DNA of 64,000 nucleotides from Desulfovibrio piger (GCF_951793255.1 NZ_OX636706.1:186001-250000); one strand, 5' to 3'. Positions 24,053 through 33,107 are shown, counted from the stretch's first letter. Numbers and translations are program-made. Notes: a model not told the origin generated them from the letters alone.

Positions 24053-24094
24053 AAGGGCCCGCTCCAGTGATGGAACGGGCCCTTTCCTTTTTTA
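24053..24094 (+). terminator. terminator after BON lipoprotein
   Basis: Arms AAGGGCCCG and CGGGCCCTT with a 14-base loop are followed by TCCTTTTTT. It lies between the convergent BON and cobO genes. Confidence 0.9.
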
Positions 24095-24138
24095 ATGTGC
24101 ACGGCACGGGACGGCCGCTGCCGACAAAACGTCCCGCC

Positions 24139-24642
24139 CTAGAATTCGATGCCCGGCGCGGCCTTGATGCCCGCCCGCCAGGGATGTTTGATCTCGCCCA
24201 TCTCCGTGACAAGATCGGCGGCTTCCACCAGCCAGTCCGGCGCGTCCCGGCCGGAAAGCACCAGATGGCACCGGGCACGGCGCGCCGCGTCCATGAGCCC
24301 TTCCACTTCGCTCCGTTCCAGGATGCCCGCTTTCAGAGCGTAGAGCGTCTCATCCAGCACCAGCAGATCCAGGCGTTCCAGACGCTGCCGGGCCCAGTCC
24401 AGTGTGGCCAGGGCCGCTTCCCTGTGGGCGGGGCGGTCTTCCTCGCGCCGCAAAAAGCCCTTGCCGCCGGCCAGAAAATCATCTCCCAGCAGGCGCGCGA
24501 GAACGGTCTGTTCCCCGGCACAGCCCGGCTGCTTCATGAACTGGCCGAAACCCACGGCAAAATCCCGGCCCAGGGCCCGCATGGCCTGCCCGATGCAGGC
24601 GCTGGTCTTGCCCTTTCCGTTGCCCGTATAGACGATGATCAT
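24139..24642 (-). CDS. cobO: cob(I)yrinic acid a,c-diamide adenosyltransferase
   Basis: The 167-residue protein has the CobO/BtuR P-loop at the N-terminus (VYTGNGKGKTSA) and the family pattern GQFMKQ, LLVLDETLYAL and VLSGRDAPDWL. It transfers the adenosyl group of ATP to cob(I)yrinic diamide or cobalamin. The ATG at 24642 overlaps the stop of the radical SAM gene (ATGA), so the two are translated together. It is slightly shorter than E. coli BtuR (196) because the N-terminal extension is missing. Another B12 gene, cbiK, lies 6.5 kb away. Confidence 0.94.
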   Translation of the reverse strand: MIIVYTGNGKGKTSACIGQAMRALGRDFAVGFGQFMKQPGCAGEQTVLARLLGDDFLAGGKGFLRREEDRPAHREAALATLDWARQRLERLDLLVLDETLYALKAGILERSEVEGLMDAARRARCHLVLSGRDAPDWLVEAADLVTEMGEIKHPWRAGIKAAPGIEF

Positions 24643-25649
24643 AATTCCCATACTCCCGGCAGCTTGCTGCCGCATCGCGGACAGACGCCTGTGTCCGTCC
24701 TCATGATAACCTGCCATCCCTGCCGCTCCAGGCAGGGGGCGCCACACTGCGGGCAGAGCGTGTCGCCGCCGCCCGCGCAAAAGACATTGCCCGTATACAC
24801 GAAGCGCAGTCCCTCTTCCAGACCGATGTCCCGGCAGCGCCGCAAGGTCTCCGCTCTTGTGGCCGGATGATCCGTCATGCGGTAGGCGGGATGGAAAGCC
24901 GTCACATGCCAGGGCGTGTCCGCGCCCAGCTCGTCGCGGATGAAGCGTGCCAGCGCCCGCAGCTCCGCCTCCCCGTCATTGAGACCTTCCAGGATGAGGG
25001 TCGTCACCTCCAGCCACCAGCCCAGCGCGCGCATCCGCACCAGATTGTCCAGCACGGGCCGCAGGCGGGCACCGCAATAGTGATGATAGAAGTCCTCGCT
25101 GAAGGCCTTCAGGTCGATATTGGCCGCCCGCACCAGGGGCCCCAGCAGCTCCAGACAGCCGGGGCTCATGAACCCGTTGCTCACCAGGAGGGACGGCAGG
25201 CCCCGCTCCCGTCCCAGCGCGGCCGTGGCCGCCAGCAGTTCCACGAAGACCGTGGGCTCGTTGTAGGTGAAGGCCAGGCTGCGGCAGGCAGTGCGCAGGG
25301 CCGCCTCCACCAACATCTCCGGCGTGGCTTCGTGCCCGCGGATGCGCTCCTGCTCCAGCGGGTCACGGGAAATATGATGGTTCTGGCAGAAGCGGCAGGA
25401 AAAATTGCATCCGGCACTGCCCACGGAAAAGGTCCGGCTGCCGGGCAGGAAATGATACAGGGGCTTCTTTTCCACCGGGTCGGCCTGTACGCCCGTCACC
25501 AGCCCGTCCACCAGCGAGAGCGGATGCCCCTCGTGGTTGCAGCGCACACCGCAGCGTCCCCGCTGCCCCGGCGAGAGCACGCAGGCATGGGCGCAGAGCC
25601 CGCAGCGCAGCCTGCCATCCGTCAGCCGTGTCCACAACATGCTTTCCAT
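24639..25649 (-). CDS. AmmeMemoRadiSam-type radical SAM enzyme
   Basis: From the ATG at 25649 (GGGAGG upstream) the product has 336 residues. The 4Fe-4S motif is CNFSCRFC, and the fold resembles pyruvate formate-lyase activases. An N-terminal Cys cluster (CGLCAHACVL) and a C-terminal zinc ribbon (CPQCGAPCLERQ, CPRCG) match the AmrS radical SAM group of the AmmeMemoRadiSam system, whose substrate is unknown. The usual AMMECR1 and Memo partners are not nearby. Overlap with cobO suggests a link with cobalamin or SAM chemistry. Confidence 0.88.
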   Translation of the reverse strand: MESMLWTRLTDGRLRCGLCAHACVLSPGQRGRCGVRCNHEGHPLSLVDGLVTGVQADPVEKKPLYHFLPGSRTFSVGSAGCNFSCRFCQNHHISRDPLEQERIRGHEATPEMLVEAALRTACRSLAFTYNEPTVFVELLAATAALGRERGLPSLLVSNGFMSPGCLELLGPLVRAANIDLKAFSEDFYHHYCGARLRPVLDNLVRMRALGWWLEVTTLILEGLNDGEAELRALARFIRDELGADTPWHVTAFHPAYRMTDHPATRAETLRRCRDIGLEEGLRFVYTGNVFCAGGGDTLCPQCGAPCLERQGWQVIMRTDTGVCPRCGSKLPGVWEL

Positions 25650-25931
25650 AACTGTCCTCCCTGACGGCCTGTGCCGGTCTGACGGCCGGTGGCACTGTCC
25701 CTCTCGGCCCGTCCGCATCACCTGCACCGGACCGTCATCCTCCATGTACGGGCCCGGCCCTGCCGCCCGAAGAAAACAGGAAGCCCGCCACTCCGGTATA
25801 TCAGGGGAAAATCTCGGCTGCCACGAGAAAAAAGGTGACCGAAAATCTCCCCCTGCCGGGATTTCCCCCAAAAAGCTGCTTGGGATTCGGCAAATTTTTT
25901 GCTAGGGTGTCTCCCACCAAGGAGGATACTC

Positions 25932-26993
25932 ATGTCCACAGATCGCGCAAAAGCATATACCGAAGCCGGCGTCGATATCCAGGCCGGCAATGATCTCGTG
26001 GCGCGCATCAAGCATCTGGTGCAGCGCACGCATACCAAGGGGGTCATCTCCGACATCGGGGGATTCGGGGGCCTGTTCAGACCTGAAATCGGCAACATGA
26101 GCGACCCCGTGCTTGTTTCGTCCACCGACGGCGTGGGCACCAAGCTCAAACTGGCCTTTGCCTTCAACAAGCACGATACCGTGGGCATCGACCTCGTGGC
26201 CATGAGCGTCAACGACATCCTGGTCCAGGGGGCCACCCCCCTGTTCTTCCTTGACTACTTCGCCACCGGCAAGCTGGATGTGGATACCGCCCACACGGTC
26301 ATCAGCGGCGTGGCCGAAGGCTGTCGCCAGTCCGCCTGTGCCCTGCTGGGCGGCGAGACCGCCGAGATGCCCGACATGTACGGCGATGGCGAATATGACT
26401 TGGCCGGCTTCTGCGTGGGCATCGTGGACAACGCCAAGCTGGTGGACGGTTCCGGCATCCGCGTGGGCGACAAGATCGTGGGTCTGGCCTCTACCGGCCT
26501 GCACTCCAACGGCTTCTCGCTGGCCCGCAAGATCCTGGACAAGAGCGGCCTGGGCCCGGACGATCCCTTCCCGGGTGCCGACGGCGCCACCGTGCGTGAC
26601 GTGCTGCTGGCCCCCACCCAGATCTATGTGGAAGTGGTCCGCTCCCTGCTGCGCGACCTGGACGTGCGCGGCATGGCCCACATCACCGGCGGCGGCTTCT
26701 ACGACAACATCCCGCGCGTGCTGCCCAATCAGGTGGAAGCCCACATCGACTTCGGCAGCTGGGAAATGCCCCCGGTCTTCAAGTGGCTGCACGAAGTGGG
26801 CGAACTTTCCTGGCCCGAGATCCTGCAGATCTTCAACGGCGGTATCGGCTACGTGCTGGTGCTGCCCGAAGAGCAGGTGGAAGAGACCATCAACCGCATC
26901 CAGGCCTTCGGCATGTCCGCCTGGTCCATCGGTACCATCGCCCGCCGCAACGGCGACGGCGAACAGGTGGTCGTCAACTTCGACAAGGCCTAG
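25932..26993 (+). CDS. purM: phosphoribosylformylglycinamidine cyclo-ligase (AIR synthetase)
   Basis: The 353-residue enzyme closes the imidazole ring in purine synthesis using ATP. Family features are DGVGTKLK (residues 69-76), MSVNDILVQGA, GGETAEMP and the C-terminal HITGGGFYDNIPR block. The ATG at 25932 has AAGGAGG 7 bases upstream. The gene stands alone, with divergent radical SAM/cobO genes upstream and its own terminator. A possible promoter (TTGGGA, 17 bases, TAGGGT, about 25885-25913) precedes it, but the match is weak. Confidence 0.97.
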   Translation: MSTDRAKAYTEAGVDIQAGNDLVARIKHLVQRTHTKGVISDIGGFGGLFRPEIGNMSDPVLVSSTDGVGTKLKLAFAFNKHDTVGIDLVAMSVNDILVQGATPLFFLDYFATGKLDVDTAHTVISGVAEGCRQSACALLGGETAEMPDMYGDGEYDLAGFCVGIVDNAKLVDGSGIRVGDKIVGLASTGLHSNGFSLARKILDKSGLGPDDPFPGADGATVRDVLLAPTQIYVEVVRSLLRDLDVRGMAHITGGGFYDNIPRVLPNQVEAHIDFGSWEMPPVFKWLHEVGELSWPEILQIFNGGIGYVLVLPEEQVEETINRIQAFGMSAWSIGTIARRNGDGEQVVVNFDKA

Positions 26994-27017
26994 CCTCGTC
27001 CTGCATCCGATCCTCAA

Positions 27018-27050
27018 GGGGGAAGGCCTGCGCCTTCCCCCTTTTTTCTT
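27018..27050 (+). terminator. terminator after purM
   Basis: Arms GGGGGAAGGC and GCCTTCCCCC with a CTGC loop are followed by TTTTTTCTT, 25 bases after the purM stop. Confidence 0.93.
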
Positions 27051-27064
27051 AGCAAAGGACTTCC

Positions 27065-27424
27065 ATGAACGGCAAAGCATGGCTGGGGCGGCTCCTGCCC
27101 CGCAAGGCCCCGGGCCCCGCAAAGGCCACGCGCAAGGCCTCCCGCCGTCCGTCATCACCGCTGCGGGAACTGGAGCGGGAACAGGCCGCGCTCCGGGCCC
27201 GGCTCGATGCGCTGGGGACGGCCCTCGACGCCGCGTCCGTCGCCCTTCCGGAACAGGAACGCACGGCCCTCCGTCAGGTGCGGGACGAGGCCCGCGCCGT
27301 GTGCGGGCGTGCCCGCGGCCGTCTTGCCGCCTTCCGCAAGACCTGCTGGCTGGTGGTCCTGATCCAGCTCTGTCTGCTGGCCGCCATGCTGGCCTCCTTC
27401 CATTTTTTCCTGCCGGAACTGTAG
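27065..27424 (+). CDS. small protein with coiled coil and C-terminal membrane anchor
   Basis: The product has 119 residues: a basic N-terminus, an Arg/Glu/Ala-rich coiled coil (about residues 32-85; LRELEREQAALRARLDALG), and one membrane segment near the C-terminus (residues 93-113). An AAGGA site lies 6 bases before the ATG. It is tail-anchored, so the bulk should face the cytoplasm. No family is recognised, and it follows the purM terminator so is probably a separate unit. Confidence 0.6.
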   Translation: MNGKAWLGRLLPRKAPGPAKATRKASRRPSSPLRELEREQAALRARLDALGTALDAASVALPEQERTALRQVRDEARAVCGRARGRLAAFRKTCWLVVLIQLCLLAAMLASFHFFLPEL

Positions 27425-27672
27425 CCTTTCGCCATTTCCGGCCCGCTCTCCTTCCATGACGGGTACGGCCGGGATCATTGCCTGATCCTGCCTGGCCTCC
27501 TGCCCGACGGCCATCCTGCGTGAGGGCTTTCTTCCTCGATGGAGAGAGGGAGATGACCGCTCCATGCGGCATCTTCCCCGCACGCTTCGCCCATCCCTCC
27601 CCCGGCACATGGACAGTCCCCCCGCCCCCGTGTAGCATGGATGCTCCATCCACGTTTTTTCAGGAGTTTCCC

Positions 27673-28140
27673 ATGCAAGCTCTGGGCTGTCTCGGCAATG
27701 TCCTCTGGTTCTTCCCCTTCGGTCTGGGTACCGGCCTGCTCTGGTGCATCGCGGGCGTGTTCTGCTTCATCAGCATCATCGGCATCCCCTGGGGCCGGGC
27801 CTGCTTCGTCATGGCCGGTTTCGCCTTCATGCCCTTCGGCCGCATGCCGGTCTCCCGTGACGTCCTTACCGGCGAAGGCGATATCGGCACCGGCCCGCTG
27901 GGCACCGTGGGCAATATCGTCTGGCTGCTGCTCTGCGGTATCTGGATCGCCTGCGGGCATCTGCTCTCGGCCCTGGCCTGCGCCGTGACCATCATCGGCA
28001 TCCCCTTCGCCTGGCAGCACGTCAAGCTGGCTGCCCTGGCCCTGTGCCCCATCGGCAAGACCATCGTGGACGCCCGCGTGGCCGATGCCGCGGAACAGGC
28101 CGCCGCCTGGCGCCAGGCCAGCGGGCAGTTCCGGCGCTGA
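27673..28140 (+). CDS. yccF: YccF-family inner-membrane protein
   Basis: The 155-residue protein carries two copies of the YccF (DUF307) domain, seen as paired motifs NVLWFFPFGLGTGL/NIVWLLLCGIW and IIGIPWGRACFVMAGFAFMP/IIGIPFAWQHVKLAALALCP. Four membrane segments are predicted. The function of the family is unknown. The ATG at 27673 follows CAGGAG; an in-frame extension upstream is not supported. An imperfect GC-rich inverted repeat (28149-28183) follows the stop. Confidence 0.9.
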   Translation: MQALGCLGNVLWFFPFGLGTGLLWCIAGVFCFISIIGIPWGRACFVMAGFAFMPFGRMPVSRDVLTGEGDIGTGPLGTVGNIVWLLLCGIWIACGHLLSALACAVTIIGIPFAWQHVKLAALALCPIGKTIVDARVADAAEQAAAWRQASGQFRR

Positions 28141-28216
28141 GGAAAAACAAGGGGCGACGCTGCCCCAGCACCGACGCCCCTTGCCTCCCTCCCGGCCGGG
28201 GCGTACACCCACAGAC

Positions 28217-29053
28217 ATGAACACCGCATCCCCCGTCCTGCCGGACATCAGCCGTCATGAAGCCTGGTTCGCCGCCTACGCGGCCCGTGAGCGCGAAAAG
28301 GAATGTCGTCGCGACGGCGGCGATCCTTCGCCCATGGATCTCAAACTGCACCACACCATGCAGGTGCTGGCCCATGCCCGTGCCATCGTCGCGGGCGGCC
28401 GCTTCGCACCGCCGCTGGACCGCGCCTGTCTGCTGGCGGCCCTGTACCATGACGTCGCCCGCTTCGAGCAGTACCTGCGCTGGCATACCTTCCGCGACCG
28501 GGAGTCCTGCAACCACGGCCAGTGGGGCGTGCGCATCCTCAAACGCGAACAGCGCCTGAAGGACGAAACGCCCGCCGTCCGCAAGCTGGTGCTCGCCGCC
28601 GTGGGCCTGCACAACCGCTTTGCCCTGCCCGCGGGCCTGCCGGAAGGGATGGCCCGCATCTGCCATGCCGTGCGTGATGCCGACAAGCTGGACATCCTGC
28701 GTGTCATGGACGAGCATCTTTCCGGCCCGCGGCCCTACTGCCCCACCGTTGTCCTGAGCCTGCCCGATGATCCCGCCCTCCACAGCGACAAAGTGCTGGA
28801 CGATGCCCTGGCCGGGCGGGTGGCGGCCTATGCCGACCTGAAGAGCGTCAACGATTTCCGGGTGCTGCTGGGGACATGGTTCTACGACATGCACTTCCCG
28901 GCCAGCCGGGCCCGCTTCGTGGCTGAGGGCCACGCGCGCCGTCTGCTGACGGAGCTGCCCGCCACACCGGCCTATGCGGCGGCCCGTGACCACCTGCTGC
29001 GCTGTCTGGATGCCGTCCCGACCACGGAGGCCCCTGATGCCTGCCTGTCCTAG
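28217..29053 (+). CDS. HD-domain metal-dependent phosphohydrolase
   Basis: The 278-residue protein has an HD-type core: His near residue 40 in LKLHHTMQVL, the HD pair in LLAALYHDVARFEQ, a second His in GVHNRF-like VGLHNRF and the Asp of RDADKLDILRV. It should hydrolyse a phosphoester, perhaps a nucleotide, but the substrate cannot be read from the sequence. The start at 28217 has only a weak ribosome site. The 3' end overlaps the next gene by 17 bases. Confidence 0.82.
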   Translation: MNTASPVLPDISRHEAWFAAYAAREREKECRRDGGDPSPMDLKLHHTMQVLAHARAIVAGGRFAPPLDRACLLAALYHDVARFEQYLRWHTFRDRESCNHGQWGVRILKREQRLKDETPAVRKLVLAAVGLHNRFALPAGLPEGMARICHAVRDADKLDILRVMDEHLSGPRPYCPTVVLSLPDDPALHSDKVLDDALAGRVAAYADLKSVNDFRVLLGTWFYDMHFPASRARFVAEGHARRLLTELPATPAYAAARDHLLRCLDAVPTTEAPDACLS

Positions 29054-29657
29054 CGCTCCCTGCTTCTCCCCGGAGGCGACCGGCAGCGTCCCCCTGCTGC
29101 GCGACCTTCTGTCCGATGCCGACGTGACCCGCCTGCACACCTTGCGCCCGGCCCCGCCGGTTCCCGGCCTGTACGCAGCCCTGTGCCGCCGGGTGCCCTG
29201 GCCGGACGTGAGCCGTGCCCTGCCCTGCAATGCCCTGCCCGACCTCCCCGGAACGACGGCGCAAGCGCCCTTTGCGTCCCTGCCGGAACTGCCTGCGGGC
29301 TCGCTGGAAGGGCTGCGCCTGGGCTATGTGCTGTTCTCTCTGCCCTGGCCCGATGCCGTGAGCCTGCTGCGGGCCTGTGCCCTGGCGGCACGGCAGCTCT
29401 GGCTGGCGGACTTCATCCTGGCCGAACGCAACCTGGGCCTGCCTGCGGCCCTGCTGCGACGCCTCCTGCCCGGTTTCCTGCCCTGGGGGCCTGCGACGCC
29501 CGCCCGTACCTGGCTGCGGCGTGGCGGGCTGGAAGGGTGCCTGCGTGATGCCGGGCTGGCCGCGGCACAGCGCCGCACCCTGCTGGCCGGGGCTGCCGCC
29601 CTGATACGGGTGGCGCCCGTCCGCCTGCAGGCGACGCCACGTCCGGCGCGCCCCTGA
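29037..29657 (+). CDS. methyltransferase-like protein, incomplete SAM motif
   Basis: The ATG at 29037, with GGAGG 7 bases upstream, lies inside the end of the HD gene, so the two are coupled. The 206-residue product is Leu/Ala/Pro/Arg-rich. Its central and C-terminal parts (LGYVLFSLPWPDAVSLLRAC, LRRGGLEGCLRDAGL) resemble the distal half of class I methyltransferases, but the N-terminal glycine-rich SAM loop is not visible. It may be a degenerate or unrelated protein. Confidence in the reading frame is good, in the function low. Confidence 0.5.
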   Translation: MPACPSAPCFSPEATGSVPLLRDLLSDADVTRLHTLRPAPPVPGLYAALCRRVPWPDVSRALPCNALPDLPGTTAQAPFASLPELPAGSLEGLRLGYVLFSLPWPDAVSLLRACALAARQLWLADFILAERNLGLPAALLRRLLPGFLPWGPATPARTWLRRGGLEGCLRDAGLAAAQRRTLLAGAAALIRVAPVRLQATPRPARP

Positions 29658-29884
29658 TACTTTTTGGACGGAACAAGTCCCCCACCGAAAGACCGGCGTT
29701 CCTCTCCTCCTTGGCGGAAAGCCGGACGTCACCGCCGATACCCGCAGTAAAGGAAGCCGGACACGATCTCCGCCGCCTCCATCTGCCGGAACAGCTCTGT
29801 CGCTCCTCCTGCCCGGCCATGCAGGCTCATCGCCCGGCCATCTCCGGCTGGCGGTCTCGGTGCACGCCTCTCTTGGCCCATCAA

Positions 29885-29944
29885 CAAAAAAACAGGGAGC
29901 CGCAGCCCCCTGTCTGTGAGAAAGGCCGCCCGAAGGCGGCCTTT
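29885..29944 (-). terminator. two hairpins downstream of the rmlD-like gene
   Basis: One hairpin (29892-29913, arms ACAGGG and CCCTGT) is followed on the minus strand by TTTTTTT. The other (29921-29944) is a perfect 10-base stem with a CGAA loop. They lie in a 518-base gap (29658-30175) that otherwise shows no convincing gene and would end transcription from the rmlD-like gene. Confidence 0.65.
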
Positions 29945-30175
29945 CAGGTCCAAACCATGCAAGTCCGGAAATATGTCATCCCTCTGCACTATGGAGGGCT
30001 TTGCGTCCCTGATCCGGCACAGGAAGGTCGTGCTCCCGCATGCCGTGAGCCTCTCAAGATCTATGCCCCACTGCCATCGACGGCCCGCAGGAGCGTCTCT
30101 CGCCCGGAGCTCTTCTCCGCGCCTCCGTGCCCGGGAACGTGCCGGTGAACGACCGCTCCCCGTGCCGGATACCCT

Positions 30176-31036
30176 TTAGGCATCGAACGGGTCGCAGAAA
30201 AAATGCTCCCGCAGGGCCTGTGTCCAGGGGCGCGGATGCATCCCCAGATACTCGGAAAGCTTGCCGCAGTCCAGTACCGTATAGGGCGGACGCGGCGCTT
30301 TTTGCGGCCATTGCGACGAGGGGATGGGCTCCACGCGGCATTCGTTGCCGGCCAGGCCCACGGCTTCGCAGGCCAGCTCGCACCACGTGGCCTGACCGCT
30401 GTTGACGGCATGCCACAGGCCGGTGGCCTGACGTTCGGCCAGCATGATGCTCCACAGGGCCAGATCCAGCGAATAGGTGGGCGAGCCCGTGCGGTCGTCT
30501 ACGATGGTGATGCTGTCGCGCCGGTGGCAGGCATTGAGGATGTCGTCCACGAAATTGCGCTTGCCGGGGCCGAACAGCCAGCCCGTGCGCACCACGCAGG
30601 CCCGCTCGGGCAGGGTCTGCAAGACGGCCTGCTCCCCGGCCAGACGGGTCTTGCCGTAGACATTGAGGGGCGCCGTGGCGTCTTCTTCCCGCCAGGGGCT
30701 GCCGTGCTGGCCCGAAAAGACCAGCCCGGAACTGAAGTGCACCAGATGGCCTTCCCCGCGGGTCTTGAGCAGGCAGGCCAGAGTATGCGGCAGGGTGCGG
30801 TTGTAGAGCAGGGCTTCGTCGGGATGGTCCTCGGCATCGTCCACCGTGTTCCAGCCAAGGGAGCTGAACACCACGTCCGGCGCGCAACTGTCCAGACGGG
30901 CCTGCAGGAAGTCCGCATCCAGGATGTCACCGTCCGAGCGTTCCAGCGATTCCACCGACCAGCCGCGCCCCAGCAGGACATGGCGCAGGGCCTGCCCCAG
31001 CAATCCGGTGCAGCCCTCCAGAACCAATGCTTTCAC
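30176..31036 (-). CDS. dTDP-4-dehydrorhamnose reductase-like protein (RmlD family)
   Basis: The start is a GTG at 31036 with GGAGG 7 bases upstream; the product has 286 residues. The NAD(P)-binding region is VLEGCTGLLGQALR, and the family segments VNSGQATWCELA and FSSGLVFSG are present. The active-site motif YxxxK reads YGKTR here, with Arg in place of the usual Lys, so activity may be altered. RmlD makes dTDP-L-rhamnose for surface polysaccharide; no other rhamnose genes are nearby. It is transcribed away from cbiK. Confidence 0.82.
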   Translation of the reverse strand: MKALVLEGCTGLLGQALRHVLLGRGWSVESLERSDGDILDADFLQARLDSCAPDVVFSSLGWNTVDDAEDHPDEALLYNRTLPHTLACLLKTRGEGHLVHFSSGLVFSGQHGSPWREEDATAPLNVYGKTRLAGEQAVLQTLPERACVVRTGWLFGPGKRNFVDDILNACHRRDSITIVDDRTGSPTYSLDLALWSIMLAERQATGLWHAVNSGQATWCELACEAVGLAGNECRVEPIPSSQWPQKAPRPPYTVLDCGKLSEYLGMHPRPWTQALREHFFCDPFDA

Positions 31037-31142
31037 GAACAATCCTCCAAAGTATAGCGCACTGTAGCCTCCCCTCTGCCCACGGTCAACCGTGAGGCGC
31101 TCCGTCTTGCCAGCGTGCGTCAAGTGTCGTACACCAGCAGAG

Positions 31143-31940
31143 ATGAAAACCGCTATCCTGTTGGTCGCCTACGGTACGAGCAGCCCCCAGGGGCGTGGCT
31201 CGCTGCGCCAGTTCGACGCCTGGGTGCGCGAACGTTTTCCCGGCATTTGCGTGCGCTGGGCCCTTTCTTCGGAGCTGCTGCGCACCCGTCTGACGCGTGC
31301 CCGGCAAAAAAACGATTCCGTGCTCAAGGCCCTGCGCCGCCTGTGCCTGGAAAATTTCACCCATGTGGCCGTGCAGCCCCTGCAGATCATCCCCGGCAGC
31401 GAACATACCGACGTGCGCGCCGATGCTGACGAGGCCGGGCGTCTGGACGGCCTGCATGTGAGCATAGGGACGCCCCTGCTGGCCTGTGACGAGGACATCC
31501 GGGCCGCCGCGCAGGCCGTGCTGGCCCACCTGCCCGAAGAACGCCGGGCCGACGAGGACGTGGTGCTCATGGGCCACGGCAGCCGCAAGCAGGCCGTGAC
31601 CGCGTATGCGGCCCTTGCCGGGGCCGTGCAGGCCCTGGACGCCCGCGTGCATGTGGGCACCATGAGCGGTGCCCTGGAGCTGGAGGCCCTGCTGCCGCGC
31701 CTCACGTCCCGCCGTGTCTGGCTCATGCCCCTGCTCTCCGTGGTGGGGCGCCATACTCTGGAAGACATGGCCGGGGACGCGCCGGATTCCTGGCGTTCCC
31801 GCATCGAGGCCGCCGGCCACACCTGCGCGCCCGTGGTGCGGGGCACGGCCGAATACCGCGCTTTTGCCGATATCTGGCTGCGGCATCTGGAAGATGCCGT
31901 AGCTGCCTTGCCAACTGTCAAAAAGGATGAGGAAAAGTGA
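31143..31940 (+). CDS. cbiK: sirohydrochlorin cobaltochelatase (CbiK type)
   Basis: The 265-residue enzyme inserts cobalt into sirohydrochlorin in the anaerobic B12 pathway. The metal-binding His145 (LMGHGS) matches Salmonella CbiK His145, and His204 (VGRHTLEDM) corresponds to its second histidine. The N-terminus MKTAILLVAYG has no signal peptide, so this is the cytoplasmic form, as opposed to the periplasmic form known in Desulfovibrio vulgaris. The gene overlaps the next lipoprotein gene by GTGA, so both are probably made together. Confidence 0.93.
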   Translation: MKTAILLVAYGTSSPQGRGSLRQFDAWVRERFPGICVRWALSSELLRTRLTRARQKNDSVLKALRRLCLENFTHVAVQPLQIIPGSEHTDVRADADEAGRLDGLHVSIGTPLLACDEDIRAAAQAVLAHLPEERRADEDVVLMGHGSRKQAVTAYAALAGAVQALDARVHVGTMSGALELEALLPRLTSRRVWLMPLLSVVGRHTLEDMAGDAPDSWRSRIEAAGHTCAPVVRGTAEYRAFADIWLRHLEDAVAALPTVKKDEEK

Positions 31941-32776
31941 AGAATGTCCTGCGCCTGCCGCTGGCCCTGCTGGTCTGCGGCCTGATCTCTGCCTGTGGTC
32001 TGATGGGGGGCAACGGCAGCGCCGACCTGACGCCTGTGGCACAGGCAGCCCCCGCTGCCAAAGCCAATGCCTTCAACCCCTGGATGAACAAGAGCCTGCC
32101 CAACACCCGTACCCTTTCCGCTGAAGGCATGGCCATGGTGCAGGCCATGGGCGCCGACCGCCAGAGCATCGAGGACGAGGCCGCCTACCGCCCCCACTGG
32201 CGCGAAGAGATCTACCCCGTGTTCTTCGGCAACAAGACGGCCCCGCACGAGATCATCGTGCTGCTGGACTTTGCCTCGCCCGACAGCGCCCGCGTCTGGC
32301 AGGCCGTGCGCGATGCCTCGGCCAAGCTTTCTCCCGCTGACGCCAAGATCGCCGTTTTTGCCAAAAATTCGGAAAACTACGGTACCGACCTCATGGGCAT
32401 GGGCATCTGGATCAGCTATGAGCGCAAGGGCCAGGCCATGGACTACATGAGCCACGCCCTCAGCGAATGGAACCGCATCAAGGCCGCCCAGAAGAAGCAG
32501 GGGCGCAGCGTGCCCTTCACCAACGAGTACGATGCCACCGTCAAGCCCAGCGACCTGCCCATCCACTACGCCTATATGGGCAAGCTGCGTCCGGCCGTGC
32601 CTTCCAGCCAGGAACTGGACGTGGCCCGCTACTGCTACAATGCCGGCAACGTGAACATGTACCAGGCCGTGCAGATCTCCCGCTATTACGGCGTGAAGCG
32701 CATCCCGGCCGTCATCGCCGACGGCAAGGTGCTGGCCTCGCCTTCAGCCTCGGACATCGTGTCCGCCCTGCGCTAG
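31937..32776 (+). CDS. thioredoxin-fold lipoprotein without CxxC
   Basis: The GTG start at 31937 overlaps the cbiK stop and has GAGG 7 bases upstream. The 279-residue product has a lipobox (LISACG). The rest resembles a DsbA-like thioredoxin fold: strand HEIIVLLDFASPDSARVW, where the CxxC would be but is replaced by SPDS; a helical insert; and a cis-Pro loop GVKRIPAVIADGK near the C-terminus. With only one further Cys it cannot be a standard disulfide oxidase. Its coupling to cbiK hints at a cofactor-related or binding role. Confidence 0.72.
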   Translation: MKNVLRLPLALLVCGLISACGLMGGNGSADLTPVAQAAPAAKANAFNPWMNKSLPNTRTLSAEGMAMVQAMGADRQSIEDEAAYRPHWREEIYPVFFGNKTAPHEIIVLLDFASPDSARVWQAVRDASAKLSPADAKIAVFAKNSENYGTDLMGMGIWISYERKGQAMDYMSHALSEWNRIKAAQKKQGRSVPFTNEYDATVKPSDLPIHYAYMGKLRPAVPSSQELDVARYCYNAGNVNMYQAVQISRYYGVKRIPAVIADGKVLASPSASDIVSALR

Positions 32777-32800
32777 GCACGCTCTCACCGCATTTTGCAA

Positions 32801-32833
32801 GGACGGGTCCGCAAGCCGGGCCCGTCCTTTTTT
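32801..32833 (+). terminator. terminator of the cbiK operon
   Basis: Arms GGACGGG and CCCGTCC are followed by TTTTTTG, 25 bases after the lipoprotein stop. The remaining 270 bases to the MFS gene show nothing else. Confidence 0.9.
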
Positions 32834-33107
32834 GTTGCCCGTTGCCGGACGAAAAGCGGGCCCTGCCACCACACGGCCCCGCGCGATGCCGCGGTGCGGG
32901 CTGTGCCGCGTATACGGTTGAGCCGCAGCGCGCCCGCCGCCTCCGTGACGTGGGCAGACGGCAGGCCCTCCCGGAGCTGTCTGCCGGCCCTGTGCGAAAA
33001 AAGCCCGCGCCCCGCCGGTGGACGAAAACGGATTTCATTGCACATCGGGCGGAACTTGGTTAGCACGGAACCACGCCTTCGTTCACACGAGGGCATGGAG
33101 TTCCCGT

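Noticed and set aside
31143..31940. Periplasmic form of CbiK
   Set aside because: The N-terminus begins directly with the first strand of the fold and has no signal peptide.
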